Positions 12,360-25,857 of a DNA stretch of 64,000 bases are shown here, in pieces. Below the pieces are notes generated by a model. The model did not search any database. It was not told the origin of the DNA and was given only the letters and a program-made list of their open reading frames with translations. The position numbers were made by a program, and so were the translations under genes. Numbering within the stretch: position 1 is the stretch's first letter; every line of letters starts with the position of its first letter. The stretch comes from Crossaster papposus (taxonomy: Eukaryota > Echinodermata > Asteroidea > Velatida > Solasteridae). The stretch covers positions 62,001-126,000 of the forward strand of contig JBAIAA010001607.1 of NCBI GenBank assembly GCA_037893245.1, in the 5' to 3' direction.

Positions 12360-13971
12360 ATGTAAAGGGAAAGAAGTGTGCATAAGAAATATGTAAAGGG
12401 AAAGAAGTGTGCATAAGAAATATGTAAAGGGAAAGAAGTGTGCATAAGAAATATGTAAAGGGAAAGAAGTGTGCATAAGAAATATGTAAAGGGAAAGAAG
12501 TGTGCATAAGAAATATGTAAAGGGAAAGAAGTGTGCATAAGAAATATGTAAAGGGAAAGAAGTGTGCATAAGAAATATGTAAAGGGAAAGAAGTGTGCAT
12601 AAGAAATATGTAAAGGGAAAGAAGTGTGCATAAGAAATATGTAAAGGGAAAGAAGTGTGCATAAGAAATATGTAAAGGGAAAGAAGTGTGCATAAGAAAT
12701 ATGTAAAGGGAAAGAAGTGTACATAAGAAATATGTAAAGGGAAAGAAGTGTGCATAATAAATATGTAAAGGGAAAGAAGTGTGCATAAGAAATATGTAAA
12801 GGGAAAGAAGTGTGCATACAAAATATGTAAAGGGAAAGAAGTGTGCATAAGAAATATGTAAAGGGAAAGAAGTGTGCATAAGAAATATGTAAAGGGAAAG
12901 AAGTGTGCATAATAAATATGTAAAGGGAAAGAAGTGTGCATAAGAAATATGTAAAGGGAAAGAAGTGTGCATAAGAAATATGTAAAGGGAAAGAAGTGTG
13001 CATAAGAAATATGTAAAGGGAAAAGAAGTGTGCATAAGAAATATGTAAAGGGAAAGAAGTGAGCATAAGAAATAATAAAGGGAAAGAAGTGTGCATAAGA
13101 AATATGTAAAGGGAAAGAAGTGTGCATAAGAAATATGTAAAGGGAAAGAAGTGTGCATAAGAAATATGTAAAGGGAAAGAAGTGTGCATAAGAAATATGT
13201 AAAGGGAAAGAAGTGTGCATAAGAAATATGTAAAGGGAAAGAAGTGTGCATAAGAAATATGTAAAGGGAAAGAAGTGTGCATAAGAAATATGTAAAGGGA
13301 AAGAAGTGTGCATAAGAAATATGTAAAGGGAAAGAAGTGTGCATAAGAAATATGTAAAGGGAAAGAAGTGTGCATAAGAAATATGTAAAGGGAAAGAAGT
13401 GTGCATAAGAAATATGTAAAGGGAAAGAAGTGTGCATAAGAAATATGTAAAGGGAAAGAAGTGTGCATAAGAAATATGTAAAGGGAAAGAAGTGTGCATA
13501 AGAAATATGTAAAGGGAAAGAAGTGTGCATAAGAAATATGTAAAGGGAAAGAAGTGTGCATAAGAAATATGTAAAGGGAAAGAAGTGTGCATAAGAAATA
13601 TGTAAAGGGAAAGAAGTGTGCATAAGAAATATGTAAAGGGAAAGAAGTGTGCATAAGAAATATGTAAAGGGAAAGAAGTGTGCATAAGAAATATGTAAAG
13701 GGAAAGAAGTGTGCATAAGAAATATGTAAAGGGAAAGAAGTGTGCATAAGAAATATGTAAAGGGAAAGAAGTGTGCATAAGAAATATGTAAAGGGAAAGA
13801 AGTGTGCATAAGAAATATGTAAAGGGAAAGAAGTGTGCATAAGAAATATGTAAAGGGAAAGAAGTGTGCATAAGAAATATGTAAAGGGAAAGAAGTGTGC
13901 ATAAGAAATATGTAAAGGGAAAGAAGTGTGCATAAGAAATATGTAAAGGGAAAGAAGTGTGCATAAGAAAT

Positions 13972-14004
13972 AAAGAAAGATGTGGGAACAAGCCTCGAGT
14001 AAAT
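13972..14004. repeat. Degenerate 36-bp module at the core boundary
   Basis: A 33-base version of the G-type module: it begins AAAGAAAGATG rather than AAACACATGATG, and has one C fewer in the CCC run and one T fewer before the terminal AAAT. It is the only strongly decayed full-span module and marks the left border of the homogeneous core. The next module is 18.7 kb away. Confidence 0.88.
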
Positions 14005-17000
14005 ATGTAAAGGGAAAGAAGTGTGCATAAGAAATATGTAAAGGGAAAGAAGTGTGCATAAGAAATATGTAAAGGGAAAGAAGTGTGCATAAGAAATATG
14101 TAAAGGGAAAGAAGTGTGCATAAGAAATATGTAAAGGGAAAGAAGTGTGCATAAGAAATATGTAAAGGGAAAGAAGTGTGCATAAGAAATATGTAAAGGG
14201 AAAGAAGTGTGCATAAGAAATATGTAAAGGGAAAGAAGTGTGCATAAGAAATATGTAAAGGGAAAGAAGTGTGCATAAGAAATATGTAAAGGGAAAGAAG
14301 TGTGCATAAGAAATATGTAAAGGGAAAGAAGTGTGCATAAGAAATATGTAAAGGGAAAGAAGTGTGCATAAGAAATATGTAAAGGGAAAGAAGTGTGCAT
14401 AAGAAATATGTAAAGGGAAAGAAGTGTGCATAAGAAATATGTAAAGGGAAAGAAGTGTGCATAAGAAATATGTAAAGGGAAAGAAGTGTGCATAAGAAAT
14501 ATGTAAAGGGAAAGAAGTGTGCATAAGAAATATGTAAAGGGAAAGAAGTGTGCATAAGAAATATGTAAAGGGAAAGAAGTGTGCATAAGAAATATGTAAA
14601 GGGAAAGAAGTGTGCATAAGAAATATGTAAAGGGAAAGAAGTGTGCATAAGAAATATGTAAAGGGAAAGAAGTGTGCATAAGAAATATGTAAAGGGAAAG
14701 AAGTGTGCATAAGAAATATGTAAAGGGAAAGAAGTGTGCATAAGAAATATGTAAAGGGAAAGAAGTGTGCATAAGAAATATGTAAAGGGAAAGAAGTGTG
14801 CATAAGAAATATGTAAAGGGAAAGAAGTGTGCATAAGAAATATGTAAAGGGAAAGAAGTGTGCATAAGAAATATGTAAAGGGAAAGAAGTGTGCATAAGA
14901 AATATGTAAAGGGAAAGAAGTGTGCATAAGAAATATGTAAAGGGAAAGAAGTGTGCATAAGAAATATGTAAAGGGAAAGAAGTGTGCATAAGAAATATGT
15001 AAAGGGAAAGAAGTGTGCATAAGAAATATGTAAAGGGAAAGAAGTGTGCATAAGAAATATGTAAAGGGAAAGAAGTGTGCATAAGAAATATGTAAAGGGA
15101 AAGAAGTGTGCATAAGAAATATGTAAAGGGAAAGAAGTGTGCATAAGAAATATGTAAAGGGAAAGAAGTGTGCATAAGAAATATGTAAAGGGAAAGAAGT
15201 GTGCATAAGAAATATGTAAAGGGAAAGAAGTGTGCATAAGAAATATGTAAAGGGAAAGAAGTGTGCATAAGAAATATGTAAAGGGAAAGAAGTGTGCATA
15301 AGAAATATGTAAAGGGAAAGAAGTGTGCATAAGAAATATGTAAAGGGAAAGAAGTGTGCATAAGAAATATGTAAAGGGAAAGAAGTGTGCATAAGAAATA
15401 TGTAAAGGGAAAGAAGTGTGCATAAGAAATATGTAAAGGGAAAGAAGTGTGCATAAGAAATATGTAAAGGGAAAGAAGTGTGCATAAGAAATATGTAAAG
15501 GGAAAGAAGTGTGCATAAGAAATATGTAAAGGGAAAGAAGTGTGCATAAGAAATATGTAAAGGGAAAGAAGTGTGCATAAGAAATATGTAAAGGGAAAGA
15601 AGTGTGCATAAGAAATATGTAAAGGGAAAGAAGTGTGCATAAGAAATATGTAAAGGGAAAGAAGTGTGCATAAGAAATATGTAAAGGGAAAGAAGTGTGC
15701 ATAAGAAATATGTAAAGGGAAAGAAGTGTGCATAAGAAATATGTAAAGGGAAAGAAGTGTGCATAAGAAATATGTAAAGGGAAAGAAGTGTGCATAAGAA
15801 ATATGTAAAGGGAAAGAAGTGTGCATAAGAAATATGTAAAGGGAAAGAAGTGTGCATAAGAAATATGTAAAGGGAAAGAAGTGTGCATAAGAAATATGTA
15901 AAGGGAAAGAAGTGTGCATAAGAAATATGTAAAGGGAAAGAAGTGTGCATAAGAAATATGTAAAGGGAAAGAAGTGTGCATAAGAAATATGTAAAGGGAA
16001 AGAAGTGTGCATAAGAAATATGTAAAGGGAAAGAAGTGTGCATAAGAAATATGTAAAGGGAAAGAAGTGTGCATAAGAAATATGTAAAGGGAAAGAAGTG
16101 TGCATAAGAAATATGTAAAGGGAAAGAAGTGTGCATAAGAAATATGTAAAGGGAAAGAAGTGTGCATAAGAAATATGTAAAGGGAAAGAAGTGTGCATAA
16201 GAAATATGTAAAGGGAAAGAAGTGTGCATAAGAAATATGTAAAGGGAAAGAAGTGTGCATAAGAAATATGTAAAGGGAAAGAAGTGTGCATAAGAAATAT
16301 GTAAAGGGAAAGAAGTGTGCATAAGAAATATGTAAAGGGAAAGAAGTGTGCATAAGAAATATGTAAAGGGAAAGAAGTGTGCATAAGAAATATGTAAAGG
16401 GAAAGAAGTGTGCATAAGAAATATGTAAAGGGAAAGAAGTGTGCATAAGAAATATGTAAAGGGAAAGAAGTGTGCATAAGAAATATGTAAAGGGAAAGAA
16501 GTGTGCATAAGAAATATGTAAAGGGAAAGAAGTGTGCATAAGAAATATGTAAAGGGAAAGAAGTGTGCATAAGAAATATGTAAAGGGAAAGAAGTGTGCA
16601 TAAGAAATATGTAAAGGGAAAGAAGTGTGCATAAGAAATATGTAAAGGGAAAGAAGTGTGCATAAGAAATATGTAAAGGGAAAGAAGTGTGCATAAGAAA
16701 TATGTAAAGGGAAAGAAGTGTGCATAAGAAATATGTAAAGGGAAAGAAGTGTGCATAAGAAATATGTAAAGGGAAAGAAGTGTGCATAAGAAATATGTAA
16801 AGGGAAAGAAGTGTGCATAAGAAATATGTAAAGGGAAAGAAGTGTGCATAAGAAATATGTAAAGGGAAAGAAGTGTGCATAAGAAATATGTAAAGGGAAA
16901 GAAGTGTGCATAAGAAATATGTAAAGGGAAAGAAGTGTGCATAAGAAATATGTAAAGGGAAAGAAGTGTGCATAAGAAATATGTAAAGGGAAAGAAGTGT

Positions 17001-20000
17001 GCATAAGAAATATGTAAAGGGAAAGAAGTGTGCATAAGAAATATGTAAAGGGAAAGAAGTGTGCATAAGAAATATGTAAAGGGAAAGAAGTGTGCATAAG
17101 AAATATGTAAAGGGAAAGAAGTGTGCATAAGAAATATGTAAAGGGAAAGAAGTGTGCATAAGAAATATGTAAAGGGAAAGAAGTGTGCATAAGAAATATG
17201 TAAAGGGAAAGAAGTGTGCATAAGAAATATGTAAAGGGAAAGAAGTGTGCATAAGAAATATGTAAAGGGAAAGAAGTGTGCATAAGAAATATGTAAAGGG
17301 AAAGAAGTGTGCATAAGAAATATGTAAAGGGAAAGAAGTGTGCATAAGAAATATGTAAAGGGAAAGAAGTGTGCATAAGAAATATGTAAAGGGAAAGAAG
17401 TGTGCATAAGAAATATGTAAAGGGAAAGAAGTGTGCATAAGAAATATGTAAAGGGAAAGAAGTGTGCATAAGAAATATGTAAAGGGAAAGAAGTGTGCAT
17501 AAGAAATATGTAAAGGGAAAGAAGTGTGCATAAGAAATATGTAAAGGGAAAGAAGTGTGCATAAGAAATATGTAAAGGGAAAGAAGTGTGCATAAGAAAT
17601 ATGTAAAGGGAAAGAAGTGTGCATAAGAAATATGTAAAGGGAAAGAAGTGTGCATAAGAAATATGTAAAGGGAAAGAAGTGTGCATAAGAAATATGTAAA
17701 GGGAAAGAAGTGTGCATAAGAAATATGTAAAGGGAAAGAAGTGTGCATAAGAAATATGTAAAGGGAAAGAAGTGTGCATAAGAAATATGTAAAGGGAAAG
17801 AAGTGTGCATAAGAAATATGTAAAGGGAAAGAAGTGTGCATAAGAAATATGTAAAGGGAAAGAAGTGTGCATAAGAAATATGTAAAGGGAAAGAAGTGTG
17901 CATAAGAAATATGTAAAGGGAAAGAAGTGTGCATAAGAAATATGTAAAGGGAAAGAAGTGTGCATAAGAAATATGTAAAGGGAAAGAAGTGTGCATAAGA
18001 AATATGTAAAGGGAAAGAAGTGTGCATAAGAAATATGTAAAGGGAAAGAAGTGTGCATAAGAAATATGTAAAGGGAAAGAAGTGTGCATAAGAAATATGT
18101 AAAGGGAAAGAAGTGTGCATAAGAAATATGTAAAGGGAAAGAAGTGTGCATAAGAAATATGTAAAGGGAAAGAAGTGTGCATAAGAAATATGTAAAGGGA
18201 AAGAAGTGTGCATAAGAAATATGTAAAGGGAAAGAAGTGTGCATAAGAAATATGTAAAGGGAAAGAAGTGTGCATAAGAAATATGTAAAGGGAAAGAAGT
18301 GTGCATAAGAAATATGTAAAGGGAAAGAAGTGTGCATAAGAAATATGTAAAGGGAAAGAAGTGTGCATAAGAAATATGTAAAGGGAAAGAAGTGTGCATA
18401 AGAAATATGTAAAGGGAAAGAAGTGTGCATAAGAAATATGTAAAGGGAAAGAAGTGTGCATAAGAAATATGTAAAGGGAAAGAAGTGTGCATAAGAAATA
18501 TGTAAAGGGAAAGAAGTGTGCATAAGAAATATGTAAAGGGAAAGAAGTGTGCATAAGAAATATGTAAAGGGAAAGAAGTGTGCATAAGAAATATGTAAAG
18601 GGAAAGAAGTGTGCATAAGAAATATGTAAAGGGAAAGAAGTGTGCATAAGAAATATGTAAAGGGAAAGAAGTGTGCATAAGAAATATGTAAAGGGAAAGA
18701 AGTGTGCATAAGAAATATGTAAAGGGAAAGAAGTGTGCATAAGAAATATGTAAAGGGAAAGAAGTGTGCATAAGAAATATGTAAAGGGAAAGAAGTGTGC
18801 ATAAGAAATATGTAAAGGGAAAGAAGTGTGCATAAGAAATATGTAAAGGGAAAGAAGTGTGCATAAGAAATATGTAAAGGGAAAGAAGTGTGCATAAGAA
18901 ATATGTAAAGGGAAAGAAGTGTGCATAAGAAATATGTAAAGGGAAAGAAGTGTGCATAAGAAATATGTAAAGGGAAAGAAGTGTGCATAAGAAATATGTA
19001 AAGGGAAAGAAGTGTGCATAAGAAATATGTAAAGGGAAAGAAGTGTGCATAAGAAATATGTAAAGGGAAAGAAGTGTGCATAAGAAATATGTAAAGGGAA
19101 AGAAGTGTGCATAAGAAATATGTAAAGGGAAAGAAGTGTGCATAAGAAATATGTAAAGGGAAAGAAGTGTGCATAAGAAATATGTAAAGGGAAAGAAGTG
19201 TGCATAAGAAATATGTAAAGGGAAAGAAGTGTGCATAAGAAATATGTAAAGGGAAAGAAGTGTGCATAAGAAATATGTAAAGGGAAAGAAGTGTGCATAA
19301 GAAATATGTAAAGGGAAAGAAGTGTGCATAAGAAATATGTAAAGGGAAAGAAGTGTGCATAAGAAATATGTAAAGGGAAAGAAGTGTGCATAAGAAATAT
19401 GTAAAGGGAAAGAAGTGTGCATAAGAAATATGTAAAGGGAAAGAAGTGTGCATAAGAAATATGTAAAGGGAAAGAAGTGTGCATAAGAAATATGTAAAGG
19501 GAAAGAAGTGTGCATAAGAAATATGTAAAGGGAAAGAAGTGTGCATAAGAAATATGTAAAGGGAAAGAAGTGTGCATAAGAAATATGTAAAGGGAAAGAA
19601 GTGTGCATAAGAAATATGTAAAGGGAAAGAAGTGTGCATAAGAAATATGTAAAGGGAAAGAAGTGTGCATAAGAAATATGTAAAGGGAAAGAAGTGTGCA
19701 TAAGAAATATGTAAAGGGAAAGAAGTGTGCATAAGAAATATGTAAAGGGAAAGAAGTGTGCATAAGAAATATGTAAAGGGAAAGAAGTGTGCATAAGAAA
19801 TATGTAAAGGGAAAGAAGTGTGCATAAGAAATATGTAAAGGGAAAGAAGTGTGCATAAGAAATATGTAAAGGGAAAGAAGTGTGCATAAGAAATATGTAA
19901 AGGGAAAGAAGTGTGCATAAGAAATATGTAAAGGGAAAGAAGTGTGCATAAGAAATATGTAAAGGGAAAGAAGTGTGCATAAGAAATATGTAAAGGGAAA

Positions 20001-22840
20001 GAAGTGTGCATAAGAAATATGTAAAGGGAAAGAAGTGTGCATAAGAAATATGTAAAGGGAAAGAAGTGTGCATAAGAAATATGTAAAGGGAAAGAAGTGT
20101 GCATAAGAAATATGTAAAGGGAAAGAAGTGTGCATAAGAAATATGTAAAGGGAAAGAAGTGTGCATAAGAAATATGTAAAGGGAAAGAAGTGTGCATAAG
20201 AAATATGTAAAGGGAAAGAAGTGTGCATAAGAAATATGTAAAGGGAAAGAAGTGTGCATAAGAAATATGTAAAGGGAAAGAAGTGTGCATAAGAAATATG
20301 TAAAGGGAAAGAAGTGTGCATAAGAAATATGTAAAGGGAAAGAAGTGTGCATAAGAAATATGTAAAGGGAAAGAAGTGTGCATAAGAAATATGTAAAGGG
20401 AAAGAAGTGTGCATAAGAAATATGTAAAGGGAAAGAAGTGTGCATAAGAAATATGTAAAGGGAAAGAAGTGTGCATAAGAAATATGTAAAGGGAAAGAAG
20501 TGTGCATAAGAAATATGTAAAGGGAAAGAAGTGTGCATAAGAAATATGTAAAGGGAAAGAAGTGTGCATAAGAAATATGTAAAGGGAAAGAAGTGTGCAT
20601 AAGAAATATGTAAAGGGAAAGAAGTGTGCATAAGAAATATGTAAAGGGAAAGAAGTGTGCATAAGAAATATGTAAAGGGAAAGAAGTGTGCATAAGAAAT
20701 ATGTAAAGGGAAAGAAGTGTGCATAAGAAATATGTAAAGGGAAAGAAGTGTGCATAAGAAATATGTAAAGGGAAAGAAGTGTGCATAAGAAATATGTAAA
20801 GGGAAAGAAGTGTGCATAAGAAATATGTAAAGGGAAAGAAGTGTGCATAAGAAATATGTAAAGGGAAAGAAGTGTGCATAAGAAATATGTAAAGGGAAAG
20901 AAGTGTGCATAAGAAATATGTAAAGGGAAAGAAGTGTGCATAAGAAATATGTAAAGGGAAAGAAGTGTGCATAAGAAATATGTAAAGGGAAAGAAGTGTG
21001 CATAAGAAATATGTAAAGGGAAAGAAGTGTGCATAAGAAATATGTAAAGGGAAAGAAGTGTGCATAAGAAATATGTAAAGGGAAAGAAGTGTGCATAAGA
21101 AATATGTAAAGGGAAAGAAGTGTGCATAAGAAATATGTAAAGGGAAAGAAGTGTGCATAAGAAATATGTAAAGGGAAAGAAGTGTGCATAAGAAATATGT
21201 AAAGGGAAAGAAGTGTGCATAAGAAATATGTAAAGGGAAAGAAGTGTGCATAAGAAATATGTAAAGGGAAAGAAGTGTGCATAAGAAATATGTAAAGGGA
21301 AAGAAGTGTGCATAAGAAATATGTAAAGGGAAAGAAGTGTGCATAAGAAATATGTAAAGGGAAAGAAGTGTGCATAAGAAATATGTAAAGGGAAAGAAGT
21401 GTGCATAAGAAATATGTAAAGGGAAAGAAGTGTGCATAAGAAATATGTAAAGGGAAAGAAGTGTGCATAAGAAATATGTAAAGGGAAAGAAGTGTGCATA
21501 AGAAATATGTAAAGGGAAAGAAGTGTGCATAAGAAATATGTAAAGGGAAAGAAGTGTGCATAAGAAATATGTAAAGGGAAAGAAGTGTGCATAAGAAATA
21601 TGTAAAGGGAAAGAAGTGTGCATAAGAAATATGTAAAGGGAAAGAAGTGTGCATAAGAAATATGTAAAGGGAAAGAAGTGTGCATAAGAAATATGTAAAG
21701 GGAAAGAAGTGTGCATAAGAAATATGTAAAGGGAAAGAAGTGTGCATAAGAAATATGTAAAGGGAAAGAAGTGTGCATAAGAAATATGTAAAGGGAAAGA
21801 AGTGTGCATAAGAAATATGTAAAGGGAAAGAAGTGTGCATAAGAAATATGTAAAGGGAAAGAAGTGTGCATAAGAAATATGTAAAGGGAAAGAAGTGTGC
21901 ATAAGAAATATGTAAAGGGAAAGAAGTGTGCATAAGAAATATGTAAAGGGAAAGAAGTGTGCATAAGAAATATGTAAAGGGAAAGAAGTGTGCATAAGAA
22001 ATATGTAAAGGGAAAGAAGTGTGCATAAGAAATATGTAAAGGGAAAGAAGTGTGCATAAGAAATATGTAAAGGGAAAGAAGTGTGCATAAGAAATATGTA
22101 AAGGGAAAGAAGTGTGCATAAGAAATATGTAAAGGGAAAGAAGTGTGCATAAGAAATATGTAAAGGGAAAGAAGTGTGCATAAGAAATATGTAAAGGGAA
22201 AGAAGTGTGCATAAGAAATATGTAAAGGGAAAGAAGTGTGCATAAGAAATATGTAAAGGGAAAGAAGTGTGCATAAGAAATATGTAAAGGGAAAGAAGTG
22301 TGCATAAGAAATATGTAAAGGGAAAGAAGTGTGCATAAGAAATATGTAAAGGGAAAGAAGTGTGCATAAGAAATATGTAAAGGGAAAGAAGTGTGCATAA
22401 GAAATATGTAAAGGGAAAGAAGTGTGCATAAGAAATATGTAAAGGGAAAGAAGTGTGCATAAGAAATATGTAAAGGGAAAGAAGTGTGCATAAGAAATAT
22501 GTAAAGGGAAAGAAGTGTGCATAAGAAATATGTAAAGGGAAAGAAGTGTGCATAAGAAATATGTAAAGGGAAAGAAGTGTGCATAAGAAATATGTAAAGG
22601 GAAAGAAGTGTGCATAAGAAATATGTAAAGGGAAAGAAGTGTGCATAAGAAATATGTAAAGGGAAAGAAGTGTGCATAAGAAATATGTAAAGGGAAAGAA
22701 GTGTGCATAAGAAATATGTAAAGGGAAAGAAGTGTGCATAAGAAATATGTAAAGGGAAAGAAGTGTGCATAAGAAATATGTAAAGGGAAAGAAGTGTGCA
22801 TAAGAAATATGTAAAGGGAAAGAAGTGTGCATAAGAAATA

Positions 22841-22860
22841 TGTAAAGGGATGTAAAGGGA
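22841..22860. repeat. 10-bp internal duplication in core 1
   Basis: TGTAAAGGGA occurs twice in a row, making one 41-bp unit in otherwise perfect 31-mers. Confidence 0.92.
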
Positions 22861-24420
22861 AAGAAGTGTGCATAAGAAATATGTAAAGGGAAAGAAGTGT
22901 GCATAAGAAATATGTAAAGGGAAAGAAGTGTGCATAAGAAATATGTAAAGGGAAAGAAGTGTGCATAAGAAATATGTAAAGGGAAAGAAGTGTGCATAAG
23001 AAATATGTAAAGGGAAAGAAGTGTGCATAAGAAATATGTAAAGGGAAAGAAGTGTGCATAAGAAATATGTAAAGGGAAAGAAGTGTGCATAAGAAATATG
23101 TAAAGGGAAAGAAGTGTGCATAAGAAATATGTAAAGGGAAAGAAGTGTGCATAAGAAATATGTAAAGGGAAAGAAGTGTGCATAAGAAATATGTAAAGGG
23201 AAAGAAGTGTGCATAAGAAATATGTAAAGGGAAAGAAGTGTGCATAAGAAATATGTAAAGGGAAAGAAGTGTGCATAAGAAATATGTAAAGGGAAAGAAG
23301 TGTGCATAAGAAATATGTAAAGGGAAAGAAGTGTGCATAAGAAATATGTAAAGGGAAAGAAGTGTGCATAAGAAATATGTAAAGGGAAAGAAGTGTGCAT
23401 AAGAAATATGTAAAGGGAAAGAAGTGTGCATAAGAAATATGTAAAGGGAAAGAAGTGTGCATAAGAAATATGTAAAGGGAAAGAAGTGTGCATAAGAAAT
23501 ATGTAAAGGGAAAGAAGTGTGCATAAGAAATATGTAAAGGGAAAGAAGTGTGCATAAGAAATATGTAAAGGGAAAGAAGTGTGCATAAGAAATATGTAAA
23601 GGGAAAGAAGTGTGCATAAGAAATATGTAAAGGGAAAGAAGTGTGCATAAGAAATATGTAAAGGGAAAGAAGTGTGCATAAGAAATATGTAAAGGGAAAG
23701 AAGTGTGCATAAGAAATATGTAAAGGGAAAGAAGTGTGCATAAGAAATATGTAAAGGGAAAGAAGTGTGCATAAGAAATATGTAAAGGGAAAGAAGTGTG
23801 CATAAGAAATATGTAAAGGGAAAGAAGTGTGCATAAGAAATATGTAAAGGGAAAGAAGTGTGCATAAGAAATATGTAAAGGGAAAGAAGTGTGCATAAGA
23901 AATATGTAAAGGGAAAGAAGTGTGCATAAGAAATATGTAAAGGGAAAGAAGTGTGCATAAGAAATATGTAAAGGGAAAGAAGTGTGCATAAGAAATATGT
24001 AAAGGGAAAGAAGTGTGCATAAGAAATATGTAAAGGGAAAGAAGTGTGCATAAGAAATATGTAAAGGGAAAGAAGTGTGCATAAGAAATATGTAAAGGGA
24101 AAGAAGTGTGCATAAGAAATATGTAAAGGGAAAGAAGTGTGCATAAGAAATATGTAAAGGGAAAGAAGTGTGCATAAGAAATATGTAAAGGGAAAGAAGT
24201 GTGCATAAGAAATATGTAAAGGGAAAGAAGTGTGCATAAGAAATATGTAAAGGGAAAGAAGTGTGCATAAGAAATATGTAAAGGGAAAGAAGTGTGCATA
24301 AGAAATATGTAAAGGGAAAGAAGTGTGCATAAGAAATATGTAAAGGGAAAGAAGTGTGCATAAGAAATATGTAAAGGGAAAGAAGTGTGCATAAGAAATA
24401 TGTAAAGGGAAAGAAGTGTG

Positions 24421-24442
24421 CAAGAAATGTAAGGGAAGTGTG
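24421..24442. repeat. 22-bp eroded monomer in core 1
   Basis: One unit has lost nine bases through what look like four separate small gaps (CAAGAAATGTAAGGGAAG). Several changes in a single unit inside a perfect core are unusual and may mark low-quality consensus or a join. Confidence 0.88.
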
Positions 24443-25837
24443 CATAAGAAATATGTAAAGGGAAAGAAGTGTGCATAAGAAATATGTAAAGGGAAAGAAG
24501 TGTGCATAAGAAATATGTAAAGGGAAAGAAGTGTGCATAAGAAATATGTAAAGGGAAAGAAGTGTGCATAAGAAATATGTAAAGGGAAAGAAGTGTGCAT
24601 AAGAAATATGTAAAGGGAAAGAAGTGTGCATAAGAAATATGTAAAGGGAAAGAAGTGTGCATAAGAAATATGTAAAGGGAAAGAAGTGTGCATAAGAAAT
24701 ATGTAAAGGGAAAGAAGTGTGCATAAGAAATATGTAAAGGGAAAGAAGTGTGCATAAGAAATATGTAAAGGGAAAGAAGTGTGCATAAGAAATATGTAAA
24801 GGGAAAGAAGTGTGCATAAGAAATATGTAAAGGGAAAGAAGTGTGCATAAGAAATATGTAAAGGGAAAGAAGTGTGCATAAGAAATATGTAAAGGGAAAG
24901 AAGTGTGCATAAGAAATATGTAAAGGGAAAGAAGTGTGCATAAGAAATATGTAAAGGGAAAGAAGTGTGCATAAGAAATATGTAAAGGGAAAGAAGTGTG
25001 CATAAGAAATATGTAAAGGGAAAGAAGTGTGCATAAGAAATATGTAAAGGGAAAGAAGTGTGCATAAGAAATATGTAAAGGGAAAGAAGTGTGCATAAGA
25101 AATATGTAAAGGGAAAGAAGTGTGCATAAGAAATATGTAAAGGGAAAGAAGTGTGCATAAGAAATATGTAAAGGGAAAGAAGTGTGCATAAGAAATATGT
25201 AAAGGGAAAGAAGTGTGCATAAGAAATATGTAAAGGGAAAGAAGTGTGCATAAGAAATATGTAAAGGGAAAGAAGTGTGCATAAGAAATATGTAAAGGGA
25301 AAGAAGTGTGCATAAGAAATATGTAAAGGGAAAGAAGTGTGCATAAGAAATATGTAAAGGGAAAGAAGTGTGCATAAGAAATATGTAAAGGGAAAGAAGT
25401 GTGCATAAGAAATATGTAAAGGGAAAGAAGTGTGCATAAGAAATATGTAAAGGGAAAGAAGTGTGCATAAGAAATATGTAAAGGGAAAGAAGTGTGCATA
25501 AGAAATATGTAAAGGGAAAGAAGTGTGCATAAGAAATATGTAAAGGGAAAGAAGTGTGCATAAGAAATATGTAAAGGGAAAGAAGTGTGCATAAGAAATA
25601 TGTAAAGGGAAAGAAGTGTGCATAAGAAATATGTAAAGGGAAAGAAGTGTGCATAAGAAATATGTAAAGGGAAAGAAGTGTGCATAAGAAATATGTAAAG
25701 GGAAAGAAGTGTGCATAAGAAATATGTAAAGGGAAAGAAGTGTGCATAAGAAATATGTAAAGGGAAAGAAGTGTGCATAAGAAATATGTAAAGGGAAAGA
25801 AGTGTGCATAAGAAATATGTAAAGGGAAAGAAGTGTG

Positions 25838-25857
25838 CATAAGAAATCATAAGAAAT
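25838..25857. repeat. 10-bp duplication at the right border of core 1
   Basis: CATAAGAAAT is present twice in succession, giving a 41-bp unit. Small indels become frequent about 230 bases further on. Confidence 0.92.

Larger units (their letters stand above)
1481..13971. repeat. Mixed 31/67-mer zone with G-type modules
   Basis: Thirty-one-mers are interrupted by 36-bp modules with core TGTGGGAACA, starting at 2101, 2292, 2607, 3573, 3640, 4047, 4269, 4927, 4994, 5463, 5685, 7176, 7398, 8487, 8678, 10511, 10578, 12257 and 12324. Most are identical; 2607 has GGGATCAAG and 10578 has GCACTCGAG. Spacings recur: 67 bp (directly adjacent 67-mers), 191 bp (four 31-mers between) and 222 bp (five between). 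Point variants such as CATACGAAAT, CATAATAAAT and GTGAGCATAAG are common. This contrasts with the uniform core that begins at 14,005. Confidence 0.93.
14005..25847. repeat. Homogeneous 31-mer core 1
   Basis: About 380 consecutive monomers with no 36-bp module and, apart from two structural oddities (22,841-22,860 and 24,421-24,442), no variant I could find. The minus-strand translations in all three frames stay uniform through this span, which would expose almost any substitution. This can reflect recent amplification or gene conversion, or a consensus produced by assembly of reads too similar to separate; the sequence alone cannot decide. Confidence 0.9.

Noticed and set aside
14005-25847. 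Hidden gene or RNA inside the uniform core
   Set aside because: Every unit is the same 31-mer, so no non-repeat sequence is available to encode anything.
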